Positions 11,601 through 21,588 of a DNA stretch of 64,000 bases are shown here, piece after piece; within the stretch, counting starts at the first letter, position 1, and every line of letters begins with the position of its first letter. The stretch comes from Alligator mississippiensis (lineage: Eukaryota; Chordata; Crocodylia; Alligatoridae), in assembly GCF_030867095.1 (NCBI RefSeq), contig NC_081835.1:43631892-43695891 (forward strand). Direction: 5' to 3'. The notes under the pieces were generated by a model. It did not search any database, was not told the DNA's origin, and was given only the letters and a program-made list of their open reading frames with translations. Position numbers and translations under genes: made by a program.

Positions 11601-12808
11601 ATCCGGACCAAGGATCCTTCCTTGGTGGGTACGGCTTCTCTCCCCAACCCCTGGGGTCCGAGGTCCTCGTTATCTGTTTCAGAAAAGGCTACCCACCCTT
11701 CGGGCTCCTTCCATTCTCGCAGGAGATTCACGTGGTAAATTTGTTTCTCCCAAAGGTGACCGGGCCTATGTACCTTGTAGTCTACCAGTCCAACTCGTCG
11801 GAGGATCTCAAACGGCCCCTGCCATTGGGTCAGGAGCTTGCTGGTGGATGTCGGGAACAATACCAAAACCCTCTGGCCAGGTTCGAATTCCCGTTCTCGG
11901 GCGTGGCTGTCATATTTCTCCTTCTGACAGGCCTGGGCTACCCTCATGTTCTCACGTGCGAGGTCCTGGGCCACCTTGATCCTCTGTTGAAACTCTCTCT
12001 GGTATGTCTTCGGCTCTTGAGAGGAGCCTCTCTCCTGCTCCCAACCTTCTCTCAAGACCTGCAACAGACCCCGCGGCCAGTGCCCTAACACCAGTTCAAA
12101 TGGAGAGAATTTCATCGTGTCTTGAGGGGTGTCTCTTAGAGTAAACAATACTAAAGGGAGGAGGAGATCCCACTTCCGGGGGTCCCCTTGAATGTAGCGT
12201 CGCAGTACCTGCTTTATCGTCCCATTGAGGTGCTCCACCAGACCATTGGTCTGGGGATGGTAGACCGAGGTGCGGAGCTGTTTTATCTGTAACGTCCGGC
12301 ACACCGCCCTCAAGACCCCGGACATGAAATTCCTCCCTTTGTCCGTTAATATCTCTTGCGGGATCCCCATCCTGGCGATCCATCTTATTAACTCTTCCGC
12401 AGTACGCAGGGCGGTCACCGCTCACAAGGGGATGGCCTCCAGGTACCGGGTGGCGTAATCCACTATAACCAATACATATTGGTGGCCCGAGCTACTACGG
12501 AGAAGAGGTCCGATGACATCTAGGGCTATCCGTGAGAATGGGGTGTCTATGATGGGCATAGGCTGGAGGGGTGCCTGTGCCGGACGCTCGGCTCTCGTCT
12601 TCTGGCACTCGGGACAGGCTGCACACTGACGGGCCACTTCCTCCCCCATCCCGGGCCAAAAGAACCACCGGCTTATCCTCGCGAGGGTCTTGTCCTGTCC
12701 TAGATGCCCCCCCCATAGGGCTCGCATGTGCCAACCGCCAAATAGTCTGGCGGAATCGGGTGGGTAACTGTGAGCCCAAGGTCTCCCCCCGCCGCTCCCC
12801 CTGTACAT
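11601..12808 (-). mobile_element. Gypsy integrase region (fossil part)
   Basis: A zinc-binding HHCC part (GGHLGQDKTLARI and CPECQKT) is followed by DVIGPL, the ILTDKGRNFMS block and SVYHPQTNGLVEHLNG of the catalytic core. A C-terminal module with GPFEILRRVG and YHVNLLREW follows. The integrase precedes the reverse transcriptase. Confidence 0.88.
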
Positions 12809-12902
12809 GGTAGAGGAGGCGGTTCCTTACCTCAAAGTAGGGAGGCCCTTCAGGCGGTGGTGCTGGGATGTCTTGGGGACCTCGGGCATGCTCTTGCAGC
12901 TC

Positions 12903-13406
12903 TCAGATCTCTTGATCCTCCGCCTGTGCCTCCTGGAACTGCAGACAGCTGGTGAAGTTGTTGAGATCTAGCTCGTTCGCCTCGTCCCCCGATTCCTCAT
13001 TCTCTTGTGTCTCACCCAGCCAACCTTTGCAGTCCTGGATCCTCCTACGGGCTACTTCTGTGTCTCTTACCCTATCCAGGACATCATACACTGGCGCCCA
13101 ATCTCGCCCTAATAACATCTCACAAGCTAATCGTGGTACGACCCTGACCAGGAGTTCTCCTTGATGTTCCATCACCCTTAGGCGTACCCACTGGCGCTCA
13201 ACTAGCCGGGTCTCCCCGTGGAGGCAGGCTACTCTTACGGGGCAAGCCCCCCGTCGGCCCTGTGACCCTACCATATCTGACCTCACCAGCGACTGGGCGC
13301 ACCCTGAGTCCAGGGTCGCTTGCATGGTGCGACCCTCCACCCAGGCCTTCGCTACTGGGCGGCTCCAGGCCGCATTCTCCTCCCCAACCACGTAGCTGCA
13401 GTCCAA
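12903..13406 (-). mobile_element. Gypsy aspartic protease region (fossil part)
   Basis: It has the retroviral-type aspartic protease start TLDSGCAQSLV and, further on, CEMLLGRDWAPVYD, the usual LLGRDW block. It lies between gag and integrase. Confidence 0.8.
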
Positions 13407-13430
13407 CGGTTCGCCAGATTCCAGACCTCT

Positions 13431-14117
13431 TCATATTTCTGTTGGGGCTCTTGACCTGTCGGTGGGGATCCAGTGCTCCACTACTTGGTTTGGGCATTCC
13501 CTGGAAAAATGGCTGTTCTGCCCGCACCGGAAGCACCTGGTCTCCCTGGTAGCCCCCCGGCCTGGTGGGCGCCGGCGTTCCGGCTCTTTGGGGTTCACCG
13601 GAGAGTATCCTGGGCTCTTTCTCTCTCGAGGGTAGCTGGCCTCCAAGGCCGTGAACGCCTCTGCCAGCTTTAGGGCTTCCTCACAGGTCAGTGGGGTGTG
13701 TTGCCAGACCCAGCGTTGTGTCCGTTCTTCCAGATCATTTTGGAATTGTTCGCGAACAATTTGGTCTGCCAGGGCTTCTCGATCGTGTCCGGCTGGGTTT
13801 ACCCACTTATCTAGCAGATCCCTTGATAACTGTAGCAGCACTCTGGGTCGCCTCTCGTCAGGCCCCTTCTTGGCCCGGAACAGGCGACGGTAGTGCCCCG
13901 GGATGATTTCCAGCCTATACAGGATGGCTTGCTTTACTAACGCATAGTCCCGGGCATCCTCCCTCGAGAGGGCCCGATAGGCGGCCTGGGCCTTGCCAAC
14001 GACTAGGGCTCCCAACTGGCTAGCCCAATAGCCCTGGTCTAGCCCCGTCATGAGGGCGTGACGCTCAAACGCTTTGATGTAGGCCTCCAGGTCATCATCT
14101 TTGGTCATTTTAGGCAT
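13431..14117 (-). mobile_element. Gypsy gag region (fossil part)
   Basis: It starts MPKMTKDDDLEAYIKAFERH and contains the capsid-like block of gag elements related to the SCAN domain fold. It ends with one CCHC zinc knuckle, CFRCGQNSHFSRECPN. Confidence 0.85.
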
Positions 14118-14286
14118 CTTGCAGGATGTTAGGCTGTGTCAGAACCAGTCTTCTTGCCTGTCCATCATTTGCTGCTGTGAGTCCAGGATCTGGGTTAGAA
14201 CCTGTAGGTTCTGTCCCAGGACATGGGCGGGGCCCATAGCCGCGGGCTGCATGTTGGCATAAGGTGCCAAGTCGGGGTTCTCCATA

Positions 14287-14304
14287 TTCCTGGCCAATGC
14301 ACCA
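14287..14304 (-). promoter_or_regulatory. Primer binding site, tRNA-Gly
   Basis: Just inside the right LTR the minus strand reads TGGTGCATTGGCCAGGAA. This is complementary, with one mismatch, to the 3' end of vertebrate tRNA-Gly (GCC), which ends CGGCCAATGCACCA. It lies 3 bases from the LTR edge. Confidence 0.8.
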
Positions 14305-14307
14305 CGT

Positions 14308-15539
14308 TGTGCCCACCTCTGCTCGACTAGGCGCTCTCAAGCTGCCTTCGCTCAGGTGGCTGTTCTAACTTGCCCCGAGCCCCCGAGAGGGCCCCGGAAG
14401 GTGCCTCGGGTGGTGTCGGGAGGCCACCTAACCTTGTCTGCCACGACTTAGGATGGAACCTCAGTGGTGGGGGTCTCCATTAACGCAGCCTCCAGGGTCA
14501 TCACGCCTTCGGCAGGCACTCACGGGGCTCCAACCTCCCCTACACCCCAGCCAATCACCACCTGCTGCTGCGGGTCTCCCAGTGGCCTTCCTTTGGCGAC
14601 CCTGCTGTGTTTTCGGTCCTGTGCCTCCCGGTGGTCCCCACTCCGGAGAACCAAGCTTTCCAGGCTGGAATCTGCCTTGAGGGTCTCACACCCCCTGATT
14701 CCCTGCTGCCCCTAGCCTATACTGACCTGAGGTCACCGCAACACAAAATGAGAGAGCCTAAAGGAGAGCGAACAACAAAACAGAAAGTCAAGCCCTTCTA
14801 TCATGCCTAGCCCGGGATCTGACCCGGGTGCCTAAGCCCCGATCAATGGGCTGCCCTGGCACAAAGTCCGTCAGGTGGCTTAAGGCCACCAACTCCCCCG
14901 GGTGTCTACTCTCCAGGACCATGGCTCCCGCTCTCTGGGAGACTCGTATCCGGCGTTCACTCCCTTGCCGGTCCCGTTGCCGGTTCCTCCACCAGCCCGT
15001 CTGTCGGCTCTCTCGTAGGGTCCGCTGCTGGTTTCCTCACCGGCTACGCCGCCCGTTCCTTTACCGGATCCGTAGCCGGTTCCTTCTCTAGTCTTGCTGA
15101 CGTCGTCGTCTCCACCTTCTCCGTCGGCTCCTTTAAGAACGCAGCTCTCGCTGCTGTAGCTGCAGCTTTCTTCGCCAGCTCCTTTAATGGCGCAGCTCTC
15201 ACTGCTGCAGCTGCCGTTGCCGTTCTCACCGCCACTGCCGCTGCCATGACTTCCCCCGTCGGGCTGGGTAAGCGGGTCCTGCTCTCGGGGTTCCCTGCAG
15301 ACTTTCCCCACTTCCGGCCCTGCTCCACTCCCAGGGCCGCCTTTTATTGCTGCCAGGTGGCGTCTCCTGCTGACATCACCCGGCCCCAGCTGGATATAAG
15401 CGCGGTTTACGAATCGTGCCGGCGGTTTTCCCGCACGCATGTCCCTGCTCCCTCCGGCTTCTGCGTGGGGTAAGTAAGTGTCTACTTCCCCCCTGGTTTT
15501 GCCCCGGGGTTTCCTTCTAACCCCGGCGTCCCTGGGACA
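14308..15539 (-). repeat. LTR, right copy (5' LTR of the minus-strand element)
   Basis: It pairs with 8854-10100. The outer edge is flanked by AACAC (15540-15544), the duplicate of 8849-8853, so both edges are fixed to the base. Confidence 0.9.
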
Positions 15540-15544
15540 AACAC

Positions 15545-15830
15545 CAAACCATGGCAGGGTATGGTCGTGCTTGAAGACAGGCTGGCAGTACAGGCTGACC
15601 TGAACAGGCGTGCAAGATGGGCGGAACTCAACCAGATGTCATTTAATATGGAGAAGTGTAAAGTGCTCCATCTGGGGAGAAATAATCCACAACACACTTA
15701 CAGGCTCAGCAGTGCTACGCTTGCTTACTAACACCACATCTGAACGAGACGTGTCTTGATAGACAACAAAATGAATGTGAGCCACTAATGTGATGCTGTA
15801 GCTGCAGAGTTAATCAAACATTGGCATCAT
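15545..15830 (+). mobile_element. CR1 LINE, second piece of the split copy
   Basis: The CR1 reverse transcriptase frame resumes immediately after the AACAC duplication: ADLNRRARWAELNQMSFN, EKCKVLHLGR and NNPQHTYRL answer the same block of the intact CR1 at 22634-25945. It stops at about 15830, where a GC-rich repeat begins. Confidence 0.88.
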
Positions 15831-16201
15831 TGGCGATACGTAGGGGGTGCACACAGGTGCACGTGCACCACCTGAGCATGGCGGTACACTCCCTACAAAA
15901 AGGCGCTGTTGACACTTGCCACTCCCCCCCTAGCCACCAACACTTGGCGGGATCTGTGGGCAGTCAACAATCACCACTGGCTGCTGCGGGTGGTGTTTGT
16001 GGGTGGTCACTGACCTCTGCTCAGCACTCACCACACCCCTTTCCCCCCCACCCGCTGCCAACAGGACCAGTGGCGTCTGCAGGAGCTCCACACTTACTGC
16101 CGCTGTGCACCCGTCACTGCCGCCATGCTTCTGCCACCACCAGTGCCACCGTGACCACCCCCCCTTCCCCCCCAGGCACCGGGGGCATGTGTTGTTCATG
16201 A
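15831..16201 (+). repeat. GC-rich interspersed repeat, copy 1, inside CR1
   Basis: It starts TGGCGATACGTAGGGGGTGC, carries the palindrome-rich GTGCACACAGGTGCACGTGC and ends GTTCATG. It aligns along its whole length with 17795-18131. CR1 coding sequence stops at its left edge and resumes at its right edge, so it is an insertion. TGGCAT occurs on both sides and may be the target duplication. I cannot name the family. Confidence 0.75.
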
Positions 16202-16803
16202 CTGGCATGCATCTACCGAGGCATCTCAAGCAAGGCTAAGCATGTCATCCTCCCTCTCAACTTGGCCTTGGTGAGACTGCAGCTGGAGCTCTGTGTCTAG
16301 TTCTGGGCACCGCACTTCAGGAAGGATGTGGAAAAGCTTGAGAGAGTCCAAAGGAGGGCCAGGTGCATGATTTGAGGCCTTGACCAGGTCATATGAAGAG
16401 AGGCTGAAAGACTTGGGACTGTTCAGCCTGTTGAAGAGAAGACTCAGAGGAGACTTGGTGGCAGTCTATAAATATATCAAGGGTGTACATCAGGGCCTGG
16501 GGGAGCATCTGTTCACCAAGGCCCCCCAGGGGAGGACAAGAAATAATGGGCACAAGCTGATTGAGGATCGCTTCATGCTAAACATAAGGAAAAACTTCTT
16601 TACAAGTTGAGTACCGAGGGTTTGGAACAGGCTCCCCCCAGAAGTGGTACAGTCATCCACCCTGGCGATCTTCAACAAGTATCTCAATGCCCATCTTGCT
16701 GGGATCATCTGACCCCAGCAGTCTGTCCTGCCCAAGTGCTGGGTGGGGTGGACCTGATGTCCTGTAAGTGCTCCTCCAGGCCCTAACAGCTATGAAATTA
16801 TGA
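16202..16803 (+). mobile_element. CR1 LINE, third piece with 3' end
   Basis: The CR1 C-terminal block follows: ISSKAKHVILPLNLALVRLQ, FWAPHFRKDVEKLERVQRRA, LFSLLKRRLRGDLVAVYKYI and NNGHKLIEDRF. The 3' UTR ends in TATGAAATTATGA at about 16791-16803, a typical CR1 tail. Several in-frame stops show it is dead. Confidence 0.9.
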
Positions 16804-17794
16804 TGGTACTCAGGTTTGCTACTAAACACAGAAACTGGGAAGAGGGTAAGTTGAGGAACAAAGATGGCTGTTAAGGTACCTTTGTAATCCTGGTATTGTG
16901 GCAGTTGGGCATCAGTGACAGCCTTCTGGAATACGCACAGCTTCCACAAAGTATGTGTCATCATCGTCCTTCAGTCAGTGGGTTGTCTGTGCCAGGCTGA
17001 GATGGGCACAGAGCTGTTTGACTAATGTGGTCTTCTCCCAGTGATGCCATTTCCTTTCTATACTTTGTTCTCCATCAGGTCCCTGAAAGAGTGCCCAGTC
17101 ACCCCTCACTTTTACTGAACTTTGCTGATGTCCATGTTGCCAAGAGCAGTCAAGCATGGAAGCATTTTGCCATCGATCCCCAGGTGCCCCAGAACAAGAA
17201 CTACCAGAGGGCATCAGAGCCAAGGCCCAGCTCATCTGGCTCCTAGCCTAAAGAGAGGCCAGCACCAACACAAAGAAAAGTGTAAGATGCAGAGCAGGTG
17301 GCAGATGTGAAGGTGATCTGCCTCTGCCTTCTACCACCTAATGTTTATATTATTGCTACTTATGGGTGACCAATTGGCTGATAACCAGCTGATGGCCTGG
17401 CCACATTCACTCTTCTACTCCCCAAGTGAATGACTCTGAGGTGGTTCAGGCAATGTCAGCAGGCTTCATTAGCCTAGCACTAATCATTCAGAATGCCATG
17501 GGCAGGGCTCAGCATAGCCCCAAGGTGTGTCTGCTCACAGTGCGAAATGAACCTGGGGTATCACCGCATTGTGGAGGAGTTTCTAGTGGCTCAGTCATTC
17601 TGGATCTCAAACGGTCATTAGAAGGAACCTAAAATGGTGCTTGTGTGTAAATAAGCCCTTCACCTGTTCCCAAAGGGCAGTGGCTGTGCTGAGTTGCTGT
17701 GATTCCCTGCATCCAAAGTCTCAATCTCCTGCTAGGTGTATAGGGCTGCATTTCTACATCCAAGTTCACCCCAGTGCTAGAAGGTGTGAGGCCC
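16804..17794. other. Intergenic stretch, no gene seen
   Basis: No exon with supported splice sites and no recognisable repeat. The short open frames on both strands (about 16975-17310) have no domain I recognise. Confidence 0.5.
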
Positions 17795-18131
17795 TGGCAA
17801 TGCATAGAGGGTGCACACGGGTGCACGTGCAACCCCTGAGATTGGCAGTGCATCCCCTGCAACTGGCCACCACCGACACTGCAGGTAGTGCCTGTGGGCG
17901 GTCACCTCTCTCTACACACTCCTCCCCCCACCTCCTTGCCGCTGACATCACTGGCGGCATCTGTGGGCAGTTGCCAATTGCCGCTGCCAGCAGTGTCTGC
18001 GAGTGGTCACTGACCGCTGATTGGCACTTGCCACCCCCCTGCCACTGCCGACGCCGCTGCCACTGCCACTGCCATGCCACCTGCGGGCAGTTGCCATGCC
18101 CCCCAGCCTCCCAGGACACGTATCGTTCATG
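17795..18131 (+). repeat. GC-rich interspersed repeat, copy 2
   Basis: It is the same family and orientation as 15831-16201: TGGCAATGCATAGAGGGTGC at the start, GTGCACACGGGTGCACGTGC near the start and GTTCATG at the end. The middle holds decayed sub-repeats of the type GCATCTGTGGGCAGTTGCC. It has no coding capacity. Confidence 0.75.
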
Positions 18132-18495
18132 GAGTACATTATGGGAGAGCTTGTCCATCTCAGCTGGGAGCTCTTGGTGAAGGTGGCTTGAGCCTCACAG
18201 CTCAGTAAGACTAAAGAAGCAGTGCTAGTTTGGGGATGATCTGAAGGGAGTTTAAGGCTGTGGCCACCTTAGCTGATGCTGGAGATCCCAAACAGGAAAA
18301 CTGAGTTTTTTCAGGCTTCTAGTGGATAAGCATCAATTTATCCCATGCAATTATTCTGCTTGTCTCGGTAAAGAGCTAAGAATGCACTGACCCTCTTGAG
18401 ACCACAATTAGCACAATCTAGTTTGTAGATTAGTGGTCTCCAACCTTTTTATGGTGAAGATCACTTTTTGTAAGTAAAGGGCACCCCAGGATCTA
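18132..18495. other. Intergenic stretch left of the IFRD2 exon duplication
   Basis: GTGGTCTCCAACCTTTTTAT near 18432-18451 resembles the end of a hAT-type element, but I found no partner end. Otherwise nothing is recognised. Confidence 0.4.
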
Positions 18496-19578
18496 CCACA
18501 CAGCAATCTCAGAGGCATGGTGGTTCACAGGCAGGAGATACAATCTTTGCATGGTGAAGGTGGCAGCCCAAGCTGGACCACTCGTGAGTAACATGGGCAT
18601 ATGGGATTTTACAGGGACTGGATCTTCCACCTCTTAAACTTCTGAGAAGGTGGGATGAGCAGCCAGCCCACTCCAAGGGACTGAGGCATGTTGTGTAGGC
18701 AAGTCAAGCTTCCTTGGGCAACTTCAGGCATAGTGGCTGCTGTAGTATGGAGGCCTGGGTGGGTGGGAGCTTGTTAGATGGAAGCAAAGAGAAGGATCTG
18801 AGGGTATCAGTGTGAAAGATATGTTGACATAAGATGTGTGGAGCAAGGCATCCCCTCTAGAAATGGGGAAGTATCAGTACTGCTGAAGAAGGCTCTAGGA
18901 GGTATCCTTTGGACTCCTGTGTCCAGTCCTGGTCACCCGTATTCCAGGAAGGTTGGTTGAAACTGGCTTGGGTGCAGAGAAGGGCTACTAGGGTGACTGA
19001 GAAAAGGTGGAGAGAAATCTAGAAGAGATCAGCTTGCTTTATCCTGCCAAAAGAAGGCTGAGATGAAGGGGAAATTCGAGGAGGGAAGAGACTTCAGGCT
19101 AAAGGATGCTGCCACAAGAACAAATTGAGTATGAACTGCCAAAGCTGAACTTAGCGTGGAAATCAAAAGGAGGCTCCATGTAGGGGAAAGAAACTTATCT
19201 GGTGTTGAGATGAACTTCCCCAGTGAAAGGGAATCTGTCCTGTGGTCACTGTAGTAGGGGCTGTAAACACAGAAAGATCTTATTTCTTGATAAGCACTGG
19301 GTTGGACAGGGAGGATTGCCTAGAGGCCACATGGGCTCTGCTCATGCTTACAGCTGTCCCCAGCCACCCTAACTCCCCTTTCTGGTTCCCCAGGAGCTCG
19401 GAGCAGTGCCAAGGCAGACTCCCAGGCCAGCAAAGACGAGGCAGCCAGCAAAGTGTTGAGTCACTATAGCAGTGCCAGCGAGGGCACCAGTGTTGCAGAG
19501 GAAGGTACTGGTGAGTGAGGGGTAGGGTGGCAACAGCTGTCTCTGGGGTAGGGAAAGGGGAGCCCAGGACCCAACTGG
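18496..19578 (+). pseudogene. Duplicated IFRD2 segment: end of intron 1, exon 2 and start of intron 2
   Basis: It aligns with 35206-36373 at about 95 percent identity over more than 1 kb, from CCACACAGCAATCTC to AGGACCCAACTGG. About 70 bases of the source (near 35975-36050) are missing. The exon copy is 19394-19510, 117 bases as in the gene, open, and keeps both the AG acceptor and the GTGAGTG donor. Two acidic residues became lysine: SDDEAASEV in the gene is SKDEAASKV here. It lies upstream of the IFRD2 promoter and no flanking IFRD2 exon accompanies it, so it is a stranded exon rather than a second gene. Intron sequence is included, so the copy was made from DNA. Confidence 0.9.
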
Positions 19579-20850
19579 ATGCAATACTCCAGCTGCAGCC
19601 ACACCAATGTTGAGTAAAGCTGGAGAACCACTTCTTTGGTTTTACTGGAGATGCATCGATTAACGCATGCCAGAGTTTTATTGGCCCTAGCAGTTACTGC
19701 GTTGCATTGCCGGTTCATATTCAAGCTGGGGTCTATTGTTACCCCCAGATCCTTTTCATTTGTAGTGGTGGTCAGATTAGCGTTGACCAACCTGTAGGTG
19801 TGCTGGGGGTTCTTCCTTCCCAGATGCAGGACTTTGCATTTTTCTACGTTGAACCTCATCTGGTTCTGTTCTGCCCAACATGCCAGCCTGTCTAGGTCTG
19901 CTTGTATCTGCAGCCTATGTACGGGTGTGTCCACGCAACCCCATATCTTGGTGTCATCCGCGAACTTGGCCAATGGGTTTTCACCCCCTCCCTCATCCAG
20001 GTTGTTGATGAAGATGTTGAACAGCGCTGGGCCAAGTACCGACCACTGGGGTATGCTGTTGCCCACATCTCGCCAGGGCAACACTGATCCATTTATTTGG
20101 ACTCTCTGCGTCCTACCCCATAACCAGTTTCACATCCACTTGACACTCCCTCAGTTGAGCCCGATATCTTCAAGTTTTCTCGTCTGTACCTCATGGAATA
20201 GCAGGTCAAAGGCTTTCTGGAAGTTGAGGTATATGAGGTCAACCACTTTTCTCTTGTCCAGGTGACGTCACCTGATCATAGAAAGAAATGAGGTTGGTCA
20301 GACAAGACCTGCCTGTGACGAAGCCATGATGGCTGTCACTCAGTATCATGCCTTCTGCAAGTTTGTCCCATATAGCCTCTTTGATGAATGTTTCTAGGAT
20401 TTTCCCTGGAATAGAAGTTAAGCTAATTGGCCTGTAGTTTCCCAGGTCCTCACGCTTACCCTTTTTGAAGATGGGCACATTGGCCCTCTTCCAGTCCTCT
20501 GGGATTTCTCCAGAGGCGCGTGATTTTTGAAAGACCTTTGCCAGGGGCTCTGTGATTACTTTGGCCAACTCTTGTAGCACTCTTGGGTGGAATTCATCCG
20601 GTCTTGCTGATTTATATACATCTAATTTCTTTAACTGATTGTACACTGTTCTACGGCAATAGTGGGAATGGTGTCAACCCCGCCCTGCTCATTCTGTGCC
20701 CTACCTGGCGTGTTGTTCTCCTTGGTCTTGTGAAAGACCGAGGCAAAATGGTCATTTAGGAGTTCTGTTTTTTCCTGAGTGGTAGTCACCAGGTATCCTG
20801 AGGCAATGAGCAGCAGCCCCACACTCCCATTAGCTTTCCTTTCCATGAGC
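19579..20850 (-). mobile_element. CR1 LINE fragment lacking its 3' end
   Basis: Minus-strand frames give ORF2 blocks: RPDEFHPRVLQELAKVI, EDWKRANVPIFKKG, GNYRPISLTSIPGK, FVTGRSCLTNLISFYDQV, then SVLGPALFNIFINNLDEGG, LAKFADDTKIWG and MRFNVEKCKVLHLGRKN. It breaks off at the edge of the IFRD2 duplication, so the 3' UTR is missing. That is unusual, because CR1 copies normally keep the 3' end. Frame changes show it is dead. Confidence 0.9.
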
Positions 20851-21261
20851 CCTGGGTGCTGACTTCAGGTGCCACAATGGTGGATATCTGGTAAGGCTGC
20901 ACCTTTCTCCGCAACCTACCACAACTCCACAGCCTGGTTTGCTCAGGGCTGAGCCCATGTGCGCCCAGTGATGGAGGAGCACATAGTTAGGAAATGATGA
21001 TTACATGGGACATGTCAAGGGCCCTGTCCGGGACCTGAGGGAGGAGGAGGATCACAGCTAATATCAACTATGCATCTCACCACTGAAGGATCAAGGACTA
21101 GCACAGGTTGTATCATCAACCCAAGCAGGTAAAAATGATGAATCGGGCCCCTTGATCATGACAGTTAGCAGTACCCAGAGTCCAACAGTTGGGACTTTAA
21201 GAAACTTACCAAATATCCTGAGCCTTGGGGTAAAAACATAACAAGGTTGTTCCTGTAGCTG
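20851..21261. other. Unassigned stretch before the Tx1-like LINE
   Basis: No exon or known repeat seen. It may be decayed 5' sequence of the LINE that becomes recognisable at 21262. Confidence 0.35.
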
Positions 21262-21588
21262 TGGTCAATCCTGTGGTCTCTGCATGCAGCTTCTCTCTGA
21301 GTTTCAAGAATAGTAAGACTCCTGGGTTGGACAGCCTACCCAAGGAGTTTTACATGCCCTTCTGGGACCTGGTGGCCCCGATCTGCTGGAGCTCTTTTGA
21401 GAGTGACTGCAGGAGGGCTACCTGCGGTCTGGGATGGACTGTGGCTTTGTGACCCTCTCGTACAAGAAGGGTCTGAGGGAAAAGTTGAAGAACTGGAGGC
21501 CTATTACCCTCCTGAACTTCAGCTGTAAGCTGCTGGCTAAAGTCTTGGCTGAGCAATTTAAATCCATCCTAGGTTCCATTATCTACAA
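21262..21588 (+). mobile_element. Tx1-clade (L1-like) LINE, left piece
   Basis: Decayed reverse transcriptase frames read SKTPGLDSLPKEFYMPFWDL and KLKNWRPITLLNFSCKLLAK, which match the PGLDGLP-EFY-FW and NWRP-SLL blocks of Tx1-type non-LTR elements better than CR1. It stops at ATCTACAA, where a hAT element is inserted. Confidence 0.75.

Larger units (their letters stand above)
8854..15539 (-). mobile_element. Ty3/Gypsy LTR retrotransposon with Gmr1-type pol order (fossil)
   Basis: A full-length but broken copy of 6.69 kb, read on the minus strand. It has LTRs of 1247 and 1232 bases, a tRNA-Gly primer site, gag, protease, integrase, reverse transcriptase and RNase H, in that order. Integrase lies upstream of reverse transcriptase, which is the Ty1/copia-like order known in Ty3/Gypsy elements of the Gmr1 group (first described from cod, then other deuterostomes). 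The reading frames carry roughly half a dozen breaks. The LTRs differ by about 5 percent in the parts I compared by eye. At a slow reptilian rate near 1e-9 per site per year that means tens of millions of years. It is inserted in an older CR1. Confidence 0.92.

Noticed and set aside
16975-17310. Opposed open frames near 17 kb
   Set aside because: Neither has a domain, splice support or repeat identity.
19394-19510. Second IFRD2 gene
   Set aside because: Only exon 2 and intron flanks are duplicated; no other IFRD2 exon accompanies it.
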